A stretch of DNA of 64,000 nt from Pirellulales bacterium (GTDB taxonomy: Bacteria; Planctomycetota; Planctomycetia; Pirellulales; UBA1268): assembly GCA_016779265.1 (NCBI GenBank), contig JADHNY010000010.1, positions 1 through 64,000 on the forward strand, written 5' to 3'. Of the stretch, positions 18,134-27,298 are shown piece by piece (position 1 is the stretch's first letter; each line of letters opens with the position of its first letter). The notes below the pieces were generated by a model, which worked only from the letters and a program-made list of their open reading frames with translations, did no database searches and was not told the DNA's origin. Position numbers and translations under genes: made by a program.

Positions 18134-20710
18134 ATGACATTCGCATCCCTTCTTCTTGCTGCCACTGACGTGACCCGTCAGCGGCTCACCAGTGGACGCC
18201 TCGACGGCTTCACCGAATGGTGGCAAGGCCCCCTGACCTTGCTGGTCGTCTGCGGGATCGGGGCGGTCACTGTCTGGCTCTACCGTCGTGATGCCGCCGA
18301 ACTCTCTCCGCGTCTGGCCATCACGCTAGCGGCGTTGCGAATTGGGGCTTTGCTCTGCCTGCTGGCTGCCTGGCTCGACTTTGAGAAACGGTCAGAGCAT
18401 GAGCTGATCTTTCCGTCGCGGGTGGCGGTGCTGGTGGATTCCAGTGCCAGCATGGCCTTGCCGGAAGCGGCGGTCACAGACGCACCGGCAGAGGCTGCGG
18501 GCAGTGAATCTGCGGGCAGTGAGACTGCAGAGCCTGCGGCGATCGCTGGCGAGGCGATGGTGGCTCCGCGAGGGTCGCGGCTCGCGGGAGCGATGCGGCT
18601 GCTGGAGGCCGAAGGGCTGCTCAACGCGCTTGGTGACACCCATGAGATTTCCCTGTGGCGATTTGATGCAGGTGCAGAGCCGTTGGCGGTGATGCCGCTC
18701 CGCGGAGACGCGACGGAGGAGCCCAGCACAACCACGGAGCAGGCGACCACGGATCAGGCGACGGCTGACAAGGCTGACGATCCATTACCCTTGCGGTGGC
18801 AGGACCAGATCAGACCGAATGGCTTCGAGACACGGCTGGGCGAAGCCTTGTTGCGGGTCGCGGATCGGGAGCCGCTCGATGTGCTCGCAGGCGTGATCGT
18901 GCTCACCGATGGAGCCACGAATGCCGGTGTCGATCCGCGGGCGGCTGCGGTGGAACTTGTCGAAGCGGGCGTGCCGGTTCTCCCGCTGGGGCTTGGCACG
19001 GAGCAGCTGCCGGCCAATGTCCGCGTGGCAGACGTGGCGGCACCATCACGGGTGTTTCCTGAAGACCGGTTTGCGGTCACGGCGTCTCTGCAGCAGCAGG
19101 GATTCGGGGGCCAGACGGTCCGCTGCGAGCTGCTGGAGACCGAAGGTGACGCCATCGACGGTGGGCGGCTGATCGATGCAGTCGACGTACGGCTGGCCGA
19201 TGATGGCGAGCTGGCTGCCGTGCGGTTTGATGTGCCCGGCCTGAGCACACCCGGTCGACGCAGCCTGGTGGTGCGAGTGACGCCGCAGGCCGCGGTGAAC
19301 CGTGATGACAATCCGCGTGATAACGCACAGGCCACTGAGGTGGAGGTCATCGACCAGGTGACCGAGGTGCTCCTGATGGCCGATGGGCCGACGCGTGAGT
19401 ATCAGTTCATGCGGAATGTGCTCAAACGGGATGAAAGCTTTGCCGTTGATGTGCTGCTCTCCACCGCTCGCGAGGGTTCCTCGCAGGATGCCCGCGCGAT
19501 CCTGCAGTCGTTCCCGCAGACGCCAGAAGACCTCGACCGGTACGACGTGATTGTGGCCTTCGATTTCGACTGGCGGGAACTCACGGCCATTGAACTGGCT
19601 CGGCTGGAGCGATGGGTGGAACGCGAGTCAGGCGGACTGGTGCTGGTGGCAGGGCCTGTGAGCATGGAAGGCTGGCTCTCTGCAGCACAAGCCGACGTGA
19701 TCCGCAAACTCTCGCCCGTGGAGCTTCGCAGTCAGCCGCGGCTCCTGCTCGACGCGCCGGTCAGTCGTGAAGAGCCAATGCCCTTGGACTTCACACCAGA
19801 CGGACTCGATGCAGAGTTTCTCTGGCTGGGAGATAGCAGGCTGGCGAGCCAGACGGTGTGGGGCGAGTTTCCTGGCGTCTATGCCTGCTACGACGCAGAT
19901 GAGGCGAAGCCGGGCGGAACTGTCTATGCCCGCGGGCGACGCTCCGAGTCGCTGCTTGGAACGAGTGAACGGAATCCCATCTTCCTGGCGGGGCAGTTTT
20001 ATGGATCGGGGACCGTGTTCGCACTCGGCAGCGGCGAACTCTGGCGGCTGCGGGCGATTGACATCGCGGCCTTTGAACGGCTGACGACCCAGCTCGTGCG
20101 ACATGTGTCGCAGGGCAGGCTGCTGCGAGGCTCGCGGCGGATCCAGCTGCTGGTGGACCGCGATCGCTATGCCCTCGGGGCGACGATCGATGTGCGGATT
20201 GTGCTGCAGGAGGATGTGCCCGCGGGTGTGCAGCCACGGTGTGAGCTGGTCAGTCCTGATGGCTCGCGGCAGCTGCTGCCGCTGACCGCCGATCCGGCGC
20301 GGCCCGGTGAGCTTCGTGGGTCGTTCCTCGCAGCCAGCGAAGGCAGTTGGCGAATCGAGGCTGCCCTGCCGAGCACCGCCGCGGAATCACCGGAGGAGGC
20401 GGTTGTCTCGCGACGGATCGTGGTGCGACTTCCTGATCGTGAGCTGAAGTCTCCCAAACTCGACCGTGGCAGTCTGGAGCAGCTCGCTGGTGTCACCGGT
20501 GGTACGGCCCGCTTCCCGAGCCTGCAGGCCTGGTCCGCACGCGATACCCAGGCGATCGTCGACACGCTGCAGGATCGTTCGCGGCATGAGTTTCAGTCGG
20601 GAGCGATCGACACGGCGTTTAAGCAGACGCTGCACTTTGGGCTCTTGATCGTGGGGATCGGCCTGCTCTGCAGCGAATGGATCATCCGCCGCTTGGCGCG
20701 GCTCGCTTGA
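18134..20710 (+). CDS. Membrane VWA protein with amidotransferase-like domain (BatB/YfbK-like role)
   Basis: An 858-residue protein with two N-terminal membrane segments (about 35-52 and 63-81). The VWA domain carries MIDAS D102-x-S104-x-S106, and residues VIVLTDGATNAG supply the second metal-contact region. An amidotransferase-like Rossmann domain follows (about 430-650), with a short C-terminal membrane helix just before the end. Residues about 195-216 form a low-complexity Thr/Asp/Glu linker. It starts 23 bp after the BatA-like gene and closely parallels it in architecture, suggesting an ancient duplication or a heteromeric VWA pair. No recognised enzymatic residues. Confidence 0.82.
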   Translation: MTFASLLLAATDVTRQRLTSGRLDGFTEWWQGPLTLLVVCGIGAVTVWLYRRDAAELSPRLAITLAALRIGALLCLLAAWLDFEKRSEHELIFPSRVAVLVDSSASMALPEAAVTDAPAEAAGSESAGSETAEPAAIAGEAMVAPRGSRLAGAMRLLEAEGLLNALGDTHEISLWRFDAGAEPLAVMPLRGDATEEPSTTTEQATTDQATADKADDPLPLRWQDQIRPNGFETRLGEALLRVADREPLDVLAGVIVLTDGATNAGVDPRAAAVELVEAGVPVLPLGLGTEQLPANVRVADVAAPSRVFPEDRFAVTASLQQQGFGGQTVRCELLETEGDAIDGGRLIDAVDVRLADDGELAAVRFDVPGLSTPGRRSLVVRVTPQAAVNRDDNPRDNAQATEVEVIDQVTEVLLMADGPTREYQFMRNVLKRDESFAVDVLLSTAREGSSQDARAILQSFPQTPEDLDRYDVIVAFDFDWRELTAIELARLERWVERESGGLVLVAGPVSMEGWLSAAQADVIRKLSPVELRSQPRLLLDAPVSREEPMPLDFTPDGLDAEFLWLGDSRLASQTVWGEFPGVYACYDADEAKPGGTVYARGRRSESLLGTSERNPIFLAGQFYGSGTVFALGSGELWRLRAIDIAAFERLTTQLVRHVSQGRLLRGSRRIQLLVDRDRYALGATIDVRIVLQEDVPAGVQPRCELVSPDGSRQLLPLTADPARPGELRGSFLAASEGSWRIEAALPSTAAESPEEAVVSRRIVVRLPDRELKSPKLDRGSLEQLAGVTGGTARFPSLQAWSARDTQAIVDTLQDRSRHEFQSGAIDTAFKQTLHFGLLIVGIGLLCSEWIIRRLARLA

Positions 20711-20745
20711 CCGCCTTCCTGGATTATGAATCGGATCGTTCACGC

Positions 20746-22923
20746 ATGAGTCACCCGACCGCACCGACGCCAGTCTCCGCCATCGAGCCCGCCCAGCTGC
20801 GGGCTGTTCGGCGGCTGCTCGCAGCTGTCCGCCGGCGGGTTGGCTGGTGGATTGTGGTTGAGGCGGCGGCGCTGGTGGGGCTCGCGGTGGCGGGCATCTT
20901 CTGGGGCTCCTTGCTAGTGGATCGTCTGCTGGAGCCACCCGCGTGGGTGCGGGTGGGTATGGTGGCGGGTGGCGTGGCCGGCCTGCTCTGGATTGCCCGT
21001 CGCAAGCTGGTCGACCGCATCCGCACGCGACTGAGCAGCCGCTCTTTGGCCTTGTTGGTGGAGCGACACCATCCTGCGTTTCACGAGAGTCTGGTGACCA
21101 CCGTTGAACTCGGTCTGGAACGGGCGTCCTCGACACGTTCTGACCCAGTCGATGCGGGCCTGCTCGCGGAGACGGTCGCTGCCGCCGTGGAGCAGCTGCC
21201 GACGGTGCGGCTGAGAGGCCTGTTCCGTGGCCGTGAGCTGAGCACGCTGCTGTTTTCCGGGCTGATGGCCCTGACCACGATCGCGGCCTGTGTGGCCCTC
21301 AGCCCAGACACCGCCTCGCTCTGGCTGCGGCGGGTGGTGCTGCTTGACGACACTCCCTGGCCCCGTCGTTCCCGGCTGGTCGCGACCGACTTCCCCAACG
21401 GCGTGCGAGTCGTGGCCCGCGGCAGCGATGTCGATGTGGTGGTTGCGGCTGACACATCGATGCTGGTGCCGGATGTGGTCGATATGCGATGGCAGCTTTC
21501 GGGGGCGTCACGGTCTGCCCGAATGGGACGCCGTGGTGCGCCGGCGGACGGGCTGCAGCTCTACGGTCATGTGATTGAGTCGGTGAGCGAAGACATTGTG
21601 TTTTCGGTCCGTGGTGGTGATGCCCGGCTGGATGGCTTGCGACTGGAGGTGGTCGATCCACCAGCGCTCTCGGAGCTGACGATCGACTACACGTTGCCCG
21701 ATTATCTCGGCGGTGGGCAGCGGCGGGCTGCGGCCTCGGGCATCGTGCAGGTGCCGCAGGGTTCGACGGTGAACATTGTCTGCCGTTCGACCAAGCCATT
21801 GCAGGCTGCGGGGATCAGTGAGCTGGTGGCGGGCGAGCCGGTGAGTCTGGCTGTGGTGGAGCAGAACGAGACGAACGCAGCGATGTCGGCTGTTCAGATG
21901 ATTGAGGCCTCGCTGCCAAACCTGACCGGCGAACATGCGATCAGCGTTAGCCTGATCGATACCGACGGCATCGCCAACACGCAGCCGATCGGCTTTCTGC
22001 TCTCGGCTCGGCCCGATGAGTCACCGCAGGTGGCGATGCAGCTGCATGGTGTTTCCACCGCGGTCACCACCGCGGCACGGGTGCCACTGGTCGGCCGGGT
22101 GAGCGATGACCATGCGCTGGCGGCGATCACGATCGATGTTGAGCGGGAGCGACCGGATGCCTCTCCTCAGACCGAGACACGCCCCGTGCCCCGCTGCCGC
22201 GGCGGAGAGCCTCTCGTGGAGTTTCTGGCAGACAACCCAGAGGTGGTCGAGCTGACGCCGCTGGAGCTTGCTGTTGGTGACACGCTGCGGATCTGGATGA
22301 CGGCACGAGACACCGCTGCCTTGGCTGACGGCCCACATGTGACCCAAGGTGATGCCTGGAGTTTGGCAGTCGTGACCCCCGCTGAACTGGCGGCCATGCT
22401 CGAGGCCCGAGAACTGCTGCTGCGGCGGCGGTTTGAGAGCGTGCTCGCCAACCTGACCGAGGCTCGCGACAGCTTTGAGTCTGCGGAGAAGCCACTTGCC
22501 GCTCGGCTCGGACAGGCGGCAGCGCGTGCAGGTGGTGAAACAGGTGAAATCGCGGAGGCATTCGCCATGATTCACCTGGAGTTTGACAACAACAGCCTGC
22601 TGACGGCCGAACTCGATACACGGCTGCTCTCGCAGATTGCCATGCCACTGGCGGACCTTGCGGAGAAAGACCTGCCGGCATTGGTGGCCAAAACACGCGT
22701 GCCGATGACGGCTGACGACACGGCCGGCCGGCAGCAGCTGGTGACCCAGACGGATCTCGTGCTGACCAAGCTGAGAGCGGTGCTGGATAGAATGATGGAG
22801 TTGGAGACGTTTAACGAAGTGGTCGATCTACTGCGGTCGGCGATCTCCGCTCAGGAGGAGATCCGGCAGGAGACCCGAGACACCGAAAAGGAGCGGGCTC
22901 GCGCGTTGCTCGAAGACCTATGA
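20746..22923 (+). CDS. Large membrane protein of unknown function (DUF4175-like)
   Basis: A 725-residue protein; ATG 20746 is preferred, 35 bp after the previous stop. Two N-terminal membrane segments (about 35-55 and 62-80) are followed by a cytoplasm-side stretch, a third hydrophobic segment near 165-185, beta-rich Ig-like regions with the motif DYTLPDYLGG, and a long helical C-terminal third predicted to be coiled coil. The layout resembles DUF4175-type proteins found next to moxR/bat operons. Its stop overlaps the next start by four bases, so translation is coupled. Role unknown; it probably acts as a membrane scaffold for the neighbouring VWA proteins. Confidence 0.7.
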   Translation: MSHPTAPTPVSAIEPAQLRAVRRLLAAVRRRVGWWIVVEAAALVGLAVAGIFWGSLLVDRLLEPPAWVRVGMVAGGVAGLLWIARRKLVDRIRTRLSSRSLALLVERHHPAFHESLVTTVELGLERASSTRSDPVDAGLLAETVAAAVEQLPTVRLRGLFRGRELSTLLFSGLMALTTIAACVALSPDTASLWLRRVVLLDDTPWPRRSRLVATDFPNGVRVVARGSDVDVVVAADTSMLVPDVVDMRWQLSGASRSARMGRRGAPADGLQLYGHVIESVSEDIVFSVRGGDARLDGLRLEVVDPPALSELTIDYTLPDYLGGGQRRAAASGIVQVPQGSTVNIVCRSTKPLQAAGISELVAGEPVSLAVVEQNETNAAMSAVQMIEASLPNLTGEHAISVSLIDTDGIANTQPIGFLLSARPDESPQVAMQLHGVSTAVTTAARVPLVGRVSDDHALAAITIDVERERPDASPQTETRPVPRCRGGEPLVEFLADNPEVVELTPLELAVGDTLRIWMTARDTAALADGPHVTQGDAWSLAVVTPAELAAMLEARELLLRRRFESVLANLTEARDSFESAEKPLAARLGQAAARAGGETGEIAEAFAMIHLEFDNNSLLTAELDTRLLSQIAMPLADLAEKDLPALVAKTRVPMTADDTAGRQQLVTQTDLVLTKLRAVLDRMMELETFNEVVDLLRSAISAQEEIRQETRDTEKERARALLEDL

Positions 22924-24728
22924 GAGCCGTCGCTCATCTGACGCAGATCTTCACCTCGGGCAGAACTCTGTGGAGTCTGCTCTGCATGCTGGCATGTCTG
23001 GCGGTGGCGGCGTTGCCAGGTGCTGCCCAGGAGCCTCAGCCTGGACCCGGTGCTGCGGGAGATCTGCCGTCACTTGCCGAGCGTGAGGCCTCGCTTGCTG
23101 AACGCTATCGCAATCTCGAGCGTTCACTGCTGAGGCTTGCCGACCTGATGGCTGCCAGCGATCCGCAGCGAGCAGCCCTATTGCGATCGGCGTTCGAACG
23201 ATCAAGCAGCCTCGGAGTTGGTGAACGACTGGAGGTGATCGCGTCACTGCTGGAGGAGGGGCAGTTCATCGCGGCACGCAGCGAACAGACCGACACCCTC
23301 AGCCGAATGAAGCAGATCCTCGACCTACTCGAGTCTGGTGATTCCGACCGACGACGGACATCGGCCAAAGAAGAGATCAAAGCCTATCTGCAGCAGCTCG
23401 ACACGCTGATCTCACGCCAGCGGGAGATCGGAGGCTCCACAGAGTCTGGCGGCGACGCGGAAGACCTCGCCGAGCGTCAGGAGTCGCTGGGCACCAACGC
23501 TGAAGACCTCGCAGCCGAACTCGGTGGCTTTGCTGATCGCATGGACCCGCAGTCGGAAGCCGAGGGAAGCGGCTCGACACCTGCTGGCGAAGGTCAGCCG
23601 CAGCAGGGCGAATCGCCTGCGGGAGAGCAGGAGGGCGAACAGTCGCCCAGCGGTGAGCCACCGTCCGGTGAGACTCCCGAGGGACAACAGGGAGAGGGCC
23701 AGCAAGGCCAGCAAGGACAGCAAGGACAGCAAGGCCAGCAAGGACAGCAAGGACAGCAAGGACAGCAAGGACAGCAAGGACAGCAAGGACAGCAAGGACA
23801 GCAAGGACAGCAAGGACAGCAAGGACAGCAAGGACAGCAAGGACAGCAGTCGGAGGCCGAACAAGAGCCGCCGATCGAGGGCGATGACGACGCGTCTCGC
23901 GCCCGTCGCACGCAGCAACGACTCCAGGCTGCTCAGAAGCGGATGGAGGAGGCTGGTCGCAAGCTCGAGCAGGCGAAGCGAGACGAGGCGACCGAAGAGC
24001 AGGAGCAGGCCCTTGCCGAACTTGAGAACGCCCGCGCCGAACTTGAAGAGATCCTCAGGCAGCTGCGTGAAGAAGAGGTGGAGCGACTGCTCGTTCAGCT
24101 GGAAACTCGGCTGCGGAAGATGCTGCGGATGGAACGGGGCGTGTTGGCTGGACTGGAACAGCTCACCGCGGCAGGGAAGACGGGCACCGAGCGTGAGCGT
24201 GAACTTGAAGCCGTTCGACTGGGACGTGAGCAGCAGGCGGTTGCCGCCGAGGCGATGAGGGCACTGCTGCTGGTGCGAGATGACGGCTCTGCCGTGGCCA
24301 TTCCCGAGGCGCTCGAACAGGTTCAGGATGATGCGACGCAGGCCGGCCGTCGCCTCGAACGCAACGACACCGGTGCCAGCACCCAGGCCCTTGTTCGAGA
24401 TCTCGTCGTCAGCCTCGAGGAAATTCTCGACGCCGTTGAGAAGGTGCAACGAGAGCAGGAGCAGCGTGAGCAGCAGCAAGGGCAGGGAGGAGGCCGACCG
24501 GCAGACCCGGGTGAGCAGCCCCTCGTCGACAAACTCTCGGAGTTGAAGATGCTCCGCACCCTGCAGATGCGGATCAACTCCCGCACCCGACGTTATGCCG
24601 ATCTGCTGGCGGATGGCGTGGAGCGAGCTGAGCAGCCCGAACTTCTCGATGCTTTAGATCGGCTCTCGCGTCGCCAGCGAAAAATCGAGCGTGCTGCCCA
24701 CGACATAGTCTCAGGGCGGACAGAATAG
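22920..24728 (+). CDS. Secreted coiled-coil protein with Gly-Gln-Gln tandem repeat
   Basis: A 602-residue protein with a signal peptide (residues about 17-36, ending near GAAQ). It has an N-terminal helical region, an acidic Gly/Glu/Gln-rich linker, 17 perfect Gly-Gln-Gln triplets (residues about 260-310), and a long charged coiled coil (about 325-600, rich in Glu/Arg/Gln with heptad Leu). It is probably periplasmic or surface-exposed and rod-like with a flexible spacer. Nothing catalytic is visible. It overlaps the upstream gene by four bases (ATGA) and belongs to the moxR operon. Triplet copy number may vary between strains. Confidence 0.75.
   Translation: MRAVAHLTQIFTSGRTLWSLLCMLACLAVAALPGAAQEPQPGPGAAGDLPSLAEREASLAERYRNLERSLLRLADLMAASDPQRAALLRSAFERSSSLGVGERLEVIASLLEEGQFIAARSEQTDTLSRMKQILDLLESGDSDRRRTSAKEEIKAYLQQLDTLISRQREIGGSTESGGDAEDLAERQESLGTNAEDLAAELGGFADRMDPQSEAEGSGSTPAGEGQPQQGESPAGEQEGEQSPSGEPPSGETPEGQQGEGQQGQQGQQGQQGQQGQQGQQGQQGQQGQQGQQGQQGQQGQQGQQGQQGQQSEAEQEPPIEGDDDASRARRTQQRLQAAQKRMEEAGRKLEQAKRDEATEEQEQALAELENARAELEEILRQLREEEVERLLVQLETRLRKMLRMERGVLAGLEQLTAAGKTGTERERELEAVRLGREQQAVAAEAMRALLLVRDDGSAVAIPEALEQVQDDATQAGRRLERNDTGASTQALVRDLVVSLEEILDAVEKVQREQEQREQQQGQGGGRPADPGEQPLVDKLSELKMLRTLQMRINSRTRRYADLLADGVERAEQPELLDALDRLSRRQRKIERAAHDIVSGRTE
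23697..23849 (+). repeat. Coding 9-bp minisatellite, 17 units
   Basis: Seventeen head-to-tail 9-bp units (ggacagcaa; three use ggc for the glycine, the last ends cag) without interruption, encoding Gly-Gln-Gln. The unit length keeps frame on gain or loss. All frames stay open across it, which creates several spurious long ORFs on both strands, such as Leu-Leu-Ser and Cys-Cys-Pro repeats. Confidence 0.98.
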
Positions 24729-24869
24729 CTGCCTTTGCAGAGACGGGCTCTCCGGCATCCACAGATCTGCGATTCGCCCGGTTCTCGCCGCATCGGTATC
24801 ATCAAGAAGGTCGAAAGAGGTCTCTCAGAGACCAGGCTCGAAGTGGTCGAGAAAAGGAGGCTTGCCGCG

Positions 24870-25994
24870 ATGAACTGCACGAGATCAGGCCTCATTGTGC
24901 TGCCATGGAGGAGGTTCACAGTTCCGCTCTGGCTGGCTCTGCTGATCCTGAGCTGTGGTCTGCCTGTCTGTCAGGCTGACGATCCTGCAGCGACGGAAGC
25001 TGAGGAAGATTCGCTGGTGCGGCGTGCCACCTGGGAGATGCCGTCGTGGGACACACTCCGAGCCCGCACACGAGCCTGGATTGAGGCTCGCGCTGACGCA
25101 GCCCCCGACGCGGGGCGGCTCGAGCGAGCGCGGGCTCTCTGGCCAGCTGACGAACCGTTTGACGATCCCACCACCGATCGACTCGATCGGTGTGCTGCGA
25201 GCATGGCGTTGCTCGACCCGCGGGCGGCAGGCCTGGTGGCTGCAGCAGAGCGTCCGGAGACCGTGGATCCCGGCTGGCTGAAGGAGGCCGCCGCAGGGGA
25301 TGACCAGATGCTCGTTGAGGTGATGTCACTGTTCCACGGCCGGCAGCTCGTGCGACACGGCTTCTTTGATGAGGGACGTGTGTTCCTCACAGATCTCGAT
25401 GTGGAGACCGCCGTCGATCCCGCTTCGCTGCTCTTCCATCGGGCCACCTGCGAGCACTGGCTGCTCGATGCCGAGTCTGGCCTGAACACGCTCGATCGAC
25501 TGCTCGAGCAGTCAGAGGCGATTCCTGTTCGCTACGAGCGGATGGCTCGGCTGATGCAGTCTGATCTCCAGGCCCTGGAAGACGAGTCGCTCGACCACAT
25601 TGCCCGACGCATGCGGGACATCACCAGAAGGCTCGACCTCGGGCAGGCAGGACCGCGTACCCAGTCGGTGCAGGATGGCGTGATTGAGTCGCTCGACAAA
25701 ATGATCGCCAAGATCGAAGAACAGCAGCAACAGCAGAGCGAGTCGGGTGGCGCCGGAGGGGGCGCCGGCGGCAGCGGTGGCAGTAGGCCAATGGATGACA
25801 GCCAGGCCGCCGGCGGCAAGGGCCCTGGCGAGGTCGCTCGGAAAGACCTCGACGAAGGCGGCGAATGGGGCGACCTGCCACCACACGAACGTGAGGAAGC
25901 GCTGCAGCAGATTGCGCGAGAGTTTCCTCCGCACTATCGCGAAGTGATCGAGCACTACTTCAAGCGGCTGGCCTCGGGAGATGACTCTCCGTGA
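24870..25994 (+). CDS. Secreted protein of unknown function in the moxR operon
   Basis: A 374-residue protein; ATG 24870 follows AGGAGG by nine bases, while the longer frame from 24735 has no such site. A signal peptide (about residues 12-30) precedes a helical Arg/Ala-rich domain, a short low-complexity Gln/Ser/Gly hinge (about 285-305) and a C-terminal block GEWGDLPPHEREEALQQIA followed by FPPHYREVIEHYFKRLA. I recognise that block as recurring in planctomycete hypothetical proteins. A gap of 141 bp separates it from the upstream gene, possibly with an internal promoter. Its stop overlaps the next GTG start. Confidence 0.7.
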   Translation: MNCTRSGLIVLPWRRFTVPLWLALLILSCGLPVCQADDPAATEAEEDSLVRRATWEMPSWDTLRARTRAWIEARADAAPDAGRLERARALWPADEPFDDPTTDRLDRCAASMALLDPRAAGLVAAAERPETVDPGWLKEAAAGDDQMLVEVMSLFHGRQLVRHGFFDEGRVFLTDLDVETAVDPASLLFHRATCEHWLLDAESGLNTLDRLLEQSEAIPVRYERMARLMQSDLQALEDESLDHIARRMRDITRRLDLGQAGPRTQSVQDGVIESLDKMIAKIEEQQQQQSESGGAGGGAGGSGGSRPMDDSQAAGGKGPGEVARKDLDEGGEWGDLPPHEREEALQQIAREFPPHYREVIEHYFKRLASGDDSP

Positions 25995-27298
25995 AGTGGC
26001 TGCACCTCCTCTCTGCCTCGCGGGCATGCATGCAGGTGACGCGGCCAGTGGTCTGGTTGCTGATGTTTTCTGCATGCCTGGTGCTGATTGCTGTCGGCCG
26101 GGTGGCGGTTGCGGAACAGGCAGACGAATCGCAGGCCTGGACCTTTGATGTTGCCGATGGTGGGCAGCAGACTGGACGCCTCGCCTCGCTGACACCCGCT
26201 GAGGTCGGCTTTGTCACCAGCGACGGAGAGGTGCGTGTGCCAGCGGTGTCGATCCGAGCATTGGAGCCGGTGGTGAAGCCTGCCGCCTCAACGGCGTCGG
26301 CTCGCATGTGGCTCACCGACGGGAGCGTTCTCGCCGGTGACAACCTGCTGCTGGAGGGCCGCGAACTCTCGCTGGAGCACGCCGGCACCACGCTTCGCGT
26401 GCCGCAGCAGGCTGTCTCCAAACTCGCATGGACGCTCGAGGGCGAGCCTCCGCCGGCCAGTCGAACGGCAGCGGCTGCTTGGCAGTCGGTGATTCCAGCG
26501 TCTGCCGAGAGTGACCTGATTGTGATTCGCAAGGCGGCAGATCCCACGCCGGTCTATCAGGCCGTGCCCTGCGCGATCCTCTCAATCGACGCAGAACATG
26601 TCACGGTCGCGCTCGACGACGACCGCATTCCGGTCAAACGAGAGCGGGTGGCGGGGCTGGTCTGGCTGCGGGCCGATGAGGATCTCGATCTGCAGGGGCC
26701 TGTCGTGGATCTTGTGGGAGGGCGTGTGCATGCCCGGGAGGTGCGGTATCTGCTGGAGGCCGACAGTTTTGAGATGACGACAGCCTGGTCGCAGAGCCTG
26801 GTCGTGCCGGCGGCTGCTGTTCGCCGCATCGACCTTGCCGCAGGCCGTACAGTCTCGCTGGCGTCGCTGGCCCCTGAGGACATGCAGGTAACACCGTTCT
26901 TTGCCGGGCTGGCTGCGGTGGATGAGCTGGCGGTTGCATTTGAGCCACGTCTGGTGCCGGCCGGGGAGAGCGGGCCCGGTGGCCAAAGTGGCCCGGCGAT
27001 CGTGGTCATGCCACGGACCATCCTCCGCTGGAAGATGCCCTCGGGTGTCCGGCAGCTGCGATTGACGGCGATGGCCGAGCGGGTGCCAGCGGGTGGCGCT
27101 GATGTTGTGGTGGTGGTGGATGGCAGGGAACTCTTGAGACGCCGCCTGACGCGTGACACCGAGGCGGGCGAGTCGGTCGACGTTGATGTCTCGGGTGGGC
27201 GGCGGCTCGAGGTTCGCGTCGACTTCCCGGAGACTGCCACTGGCGGGCTCAGCGGGCTGGGGCATGTTGTGCTGATTGATCCGAGGCTTGAGAAATGA
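25991..27298 (+). CDS. Secreted beta-rich protein with NPCBM-like C-terminal domain
   Basis: A 435-residue protein that starts with GTG overlapping the previous TGA by four bases. A signal/anchor segment lies at about residues 18-41. The body has repeated beta modules (short segments around DGEVRVPAVSIRAL and the later DDRIPVKRERV that look like a duplicated module). The C-terminal 120 residues read as a carbohydrate-binding-like jelly roll of the NPCBM kind (RQLRLTAMAERVP, then VVVVVDGRELLRR, ending GHVVLIDPRLEK). Likely periplasmic or surface located, perhaps binding glycans for the operon's machinery. No enzyme motif. Confidence 0.65.
   Translation: MKWLHLLSASRACMQVTRPVVWLLMFSACLVLIAVGRVAVAEQADESQAWTFDVADGGQQTGRLASLTPAEVGFVTSDGEVRVPAVSIRALEPVVKPAASTASARMWLTDGSVLAGDNLLLEGRELSLEHAGTTLRVPQQAVSKLAWTLEGEPPPASRTAAAAWQSVIPASAESDLIVIRKAADPTPVYQAVPCAILSIDAEHVTVALDDDRIPVKRERVAGLVWLRADEDLDLQGPVVDLVGGRVHAREVRYLLEADSFEMTTAWSQSLVVPAAAVRRIDLAAGRTVSLASLAPEDMQVTPFFAGLAAVDELAVAFEPRLVPAGESGPGGQSGPAIVVMPRTILRWKMPSGVRQLRLTAMAERVPAGGADVVVVVDGRELLRRRLTRDTEAGESVDVDVSGGRRLEVRVDFPETATGGLSGLGHVVLIDPRLEK

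Noticed and set aside
23697-23849. CRISPR-like array
   Set aside because: Units are 9 bp without spacers and are in frame in a coding sequence.
23412-24479. Minus-strand Leu-Leu-Ser and Cys-Cys-Pro repeat proteins
   Set aside because: Produced by the 9-bp repeat being open in all frames; the plus-strand frame has a signal peptide and operon context.
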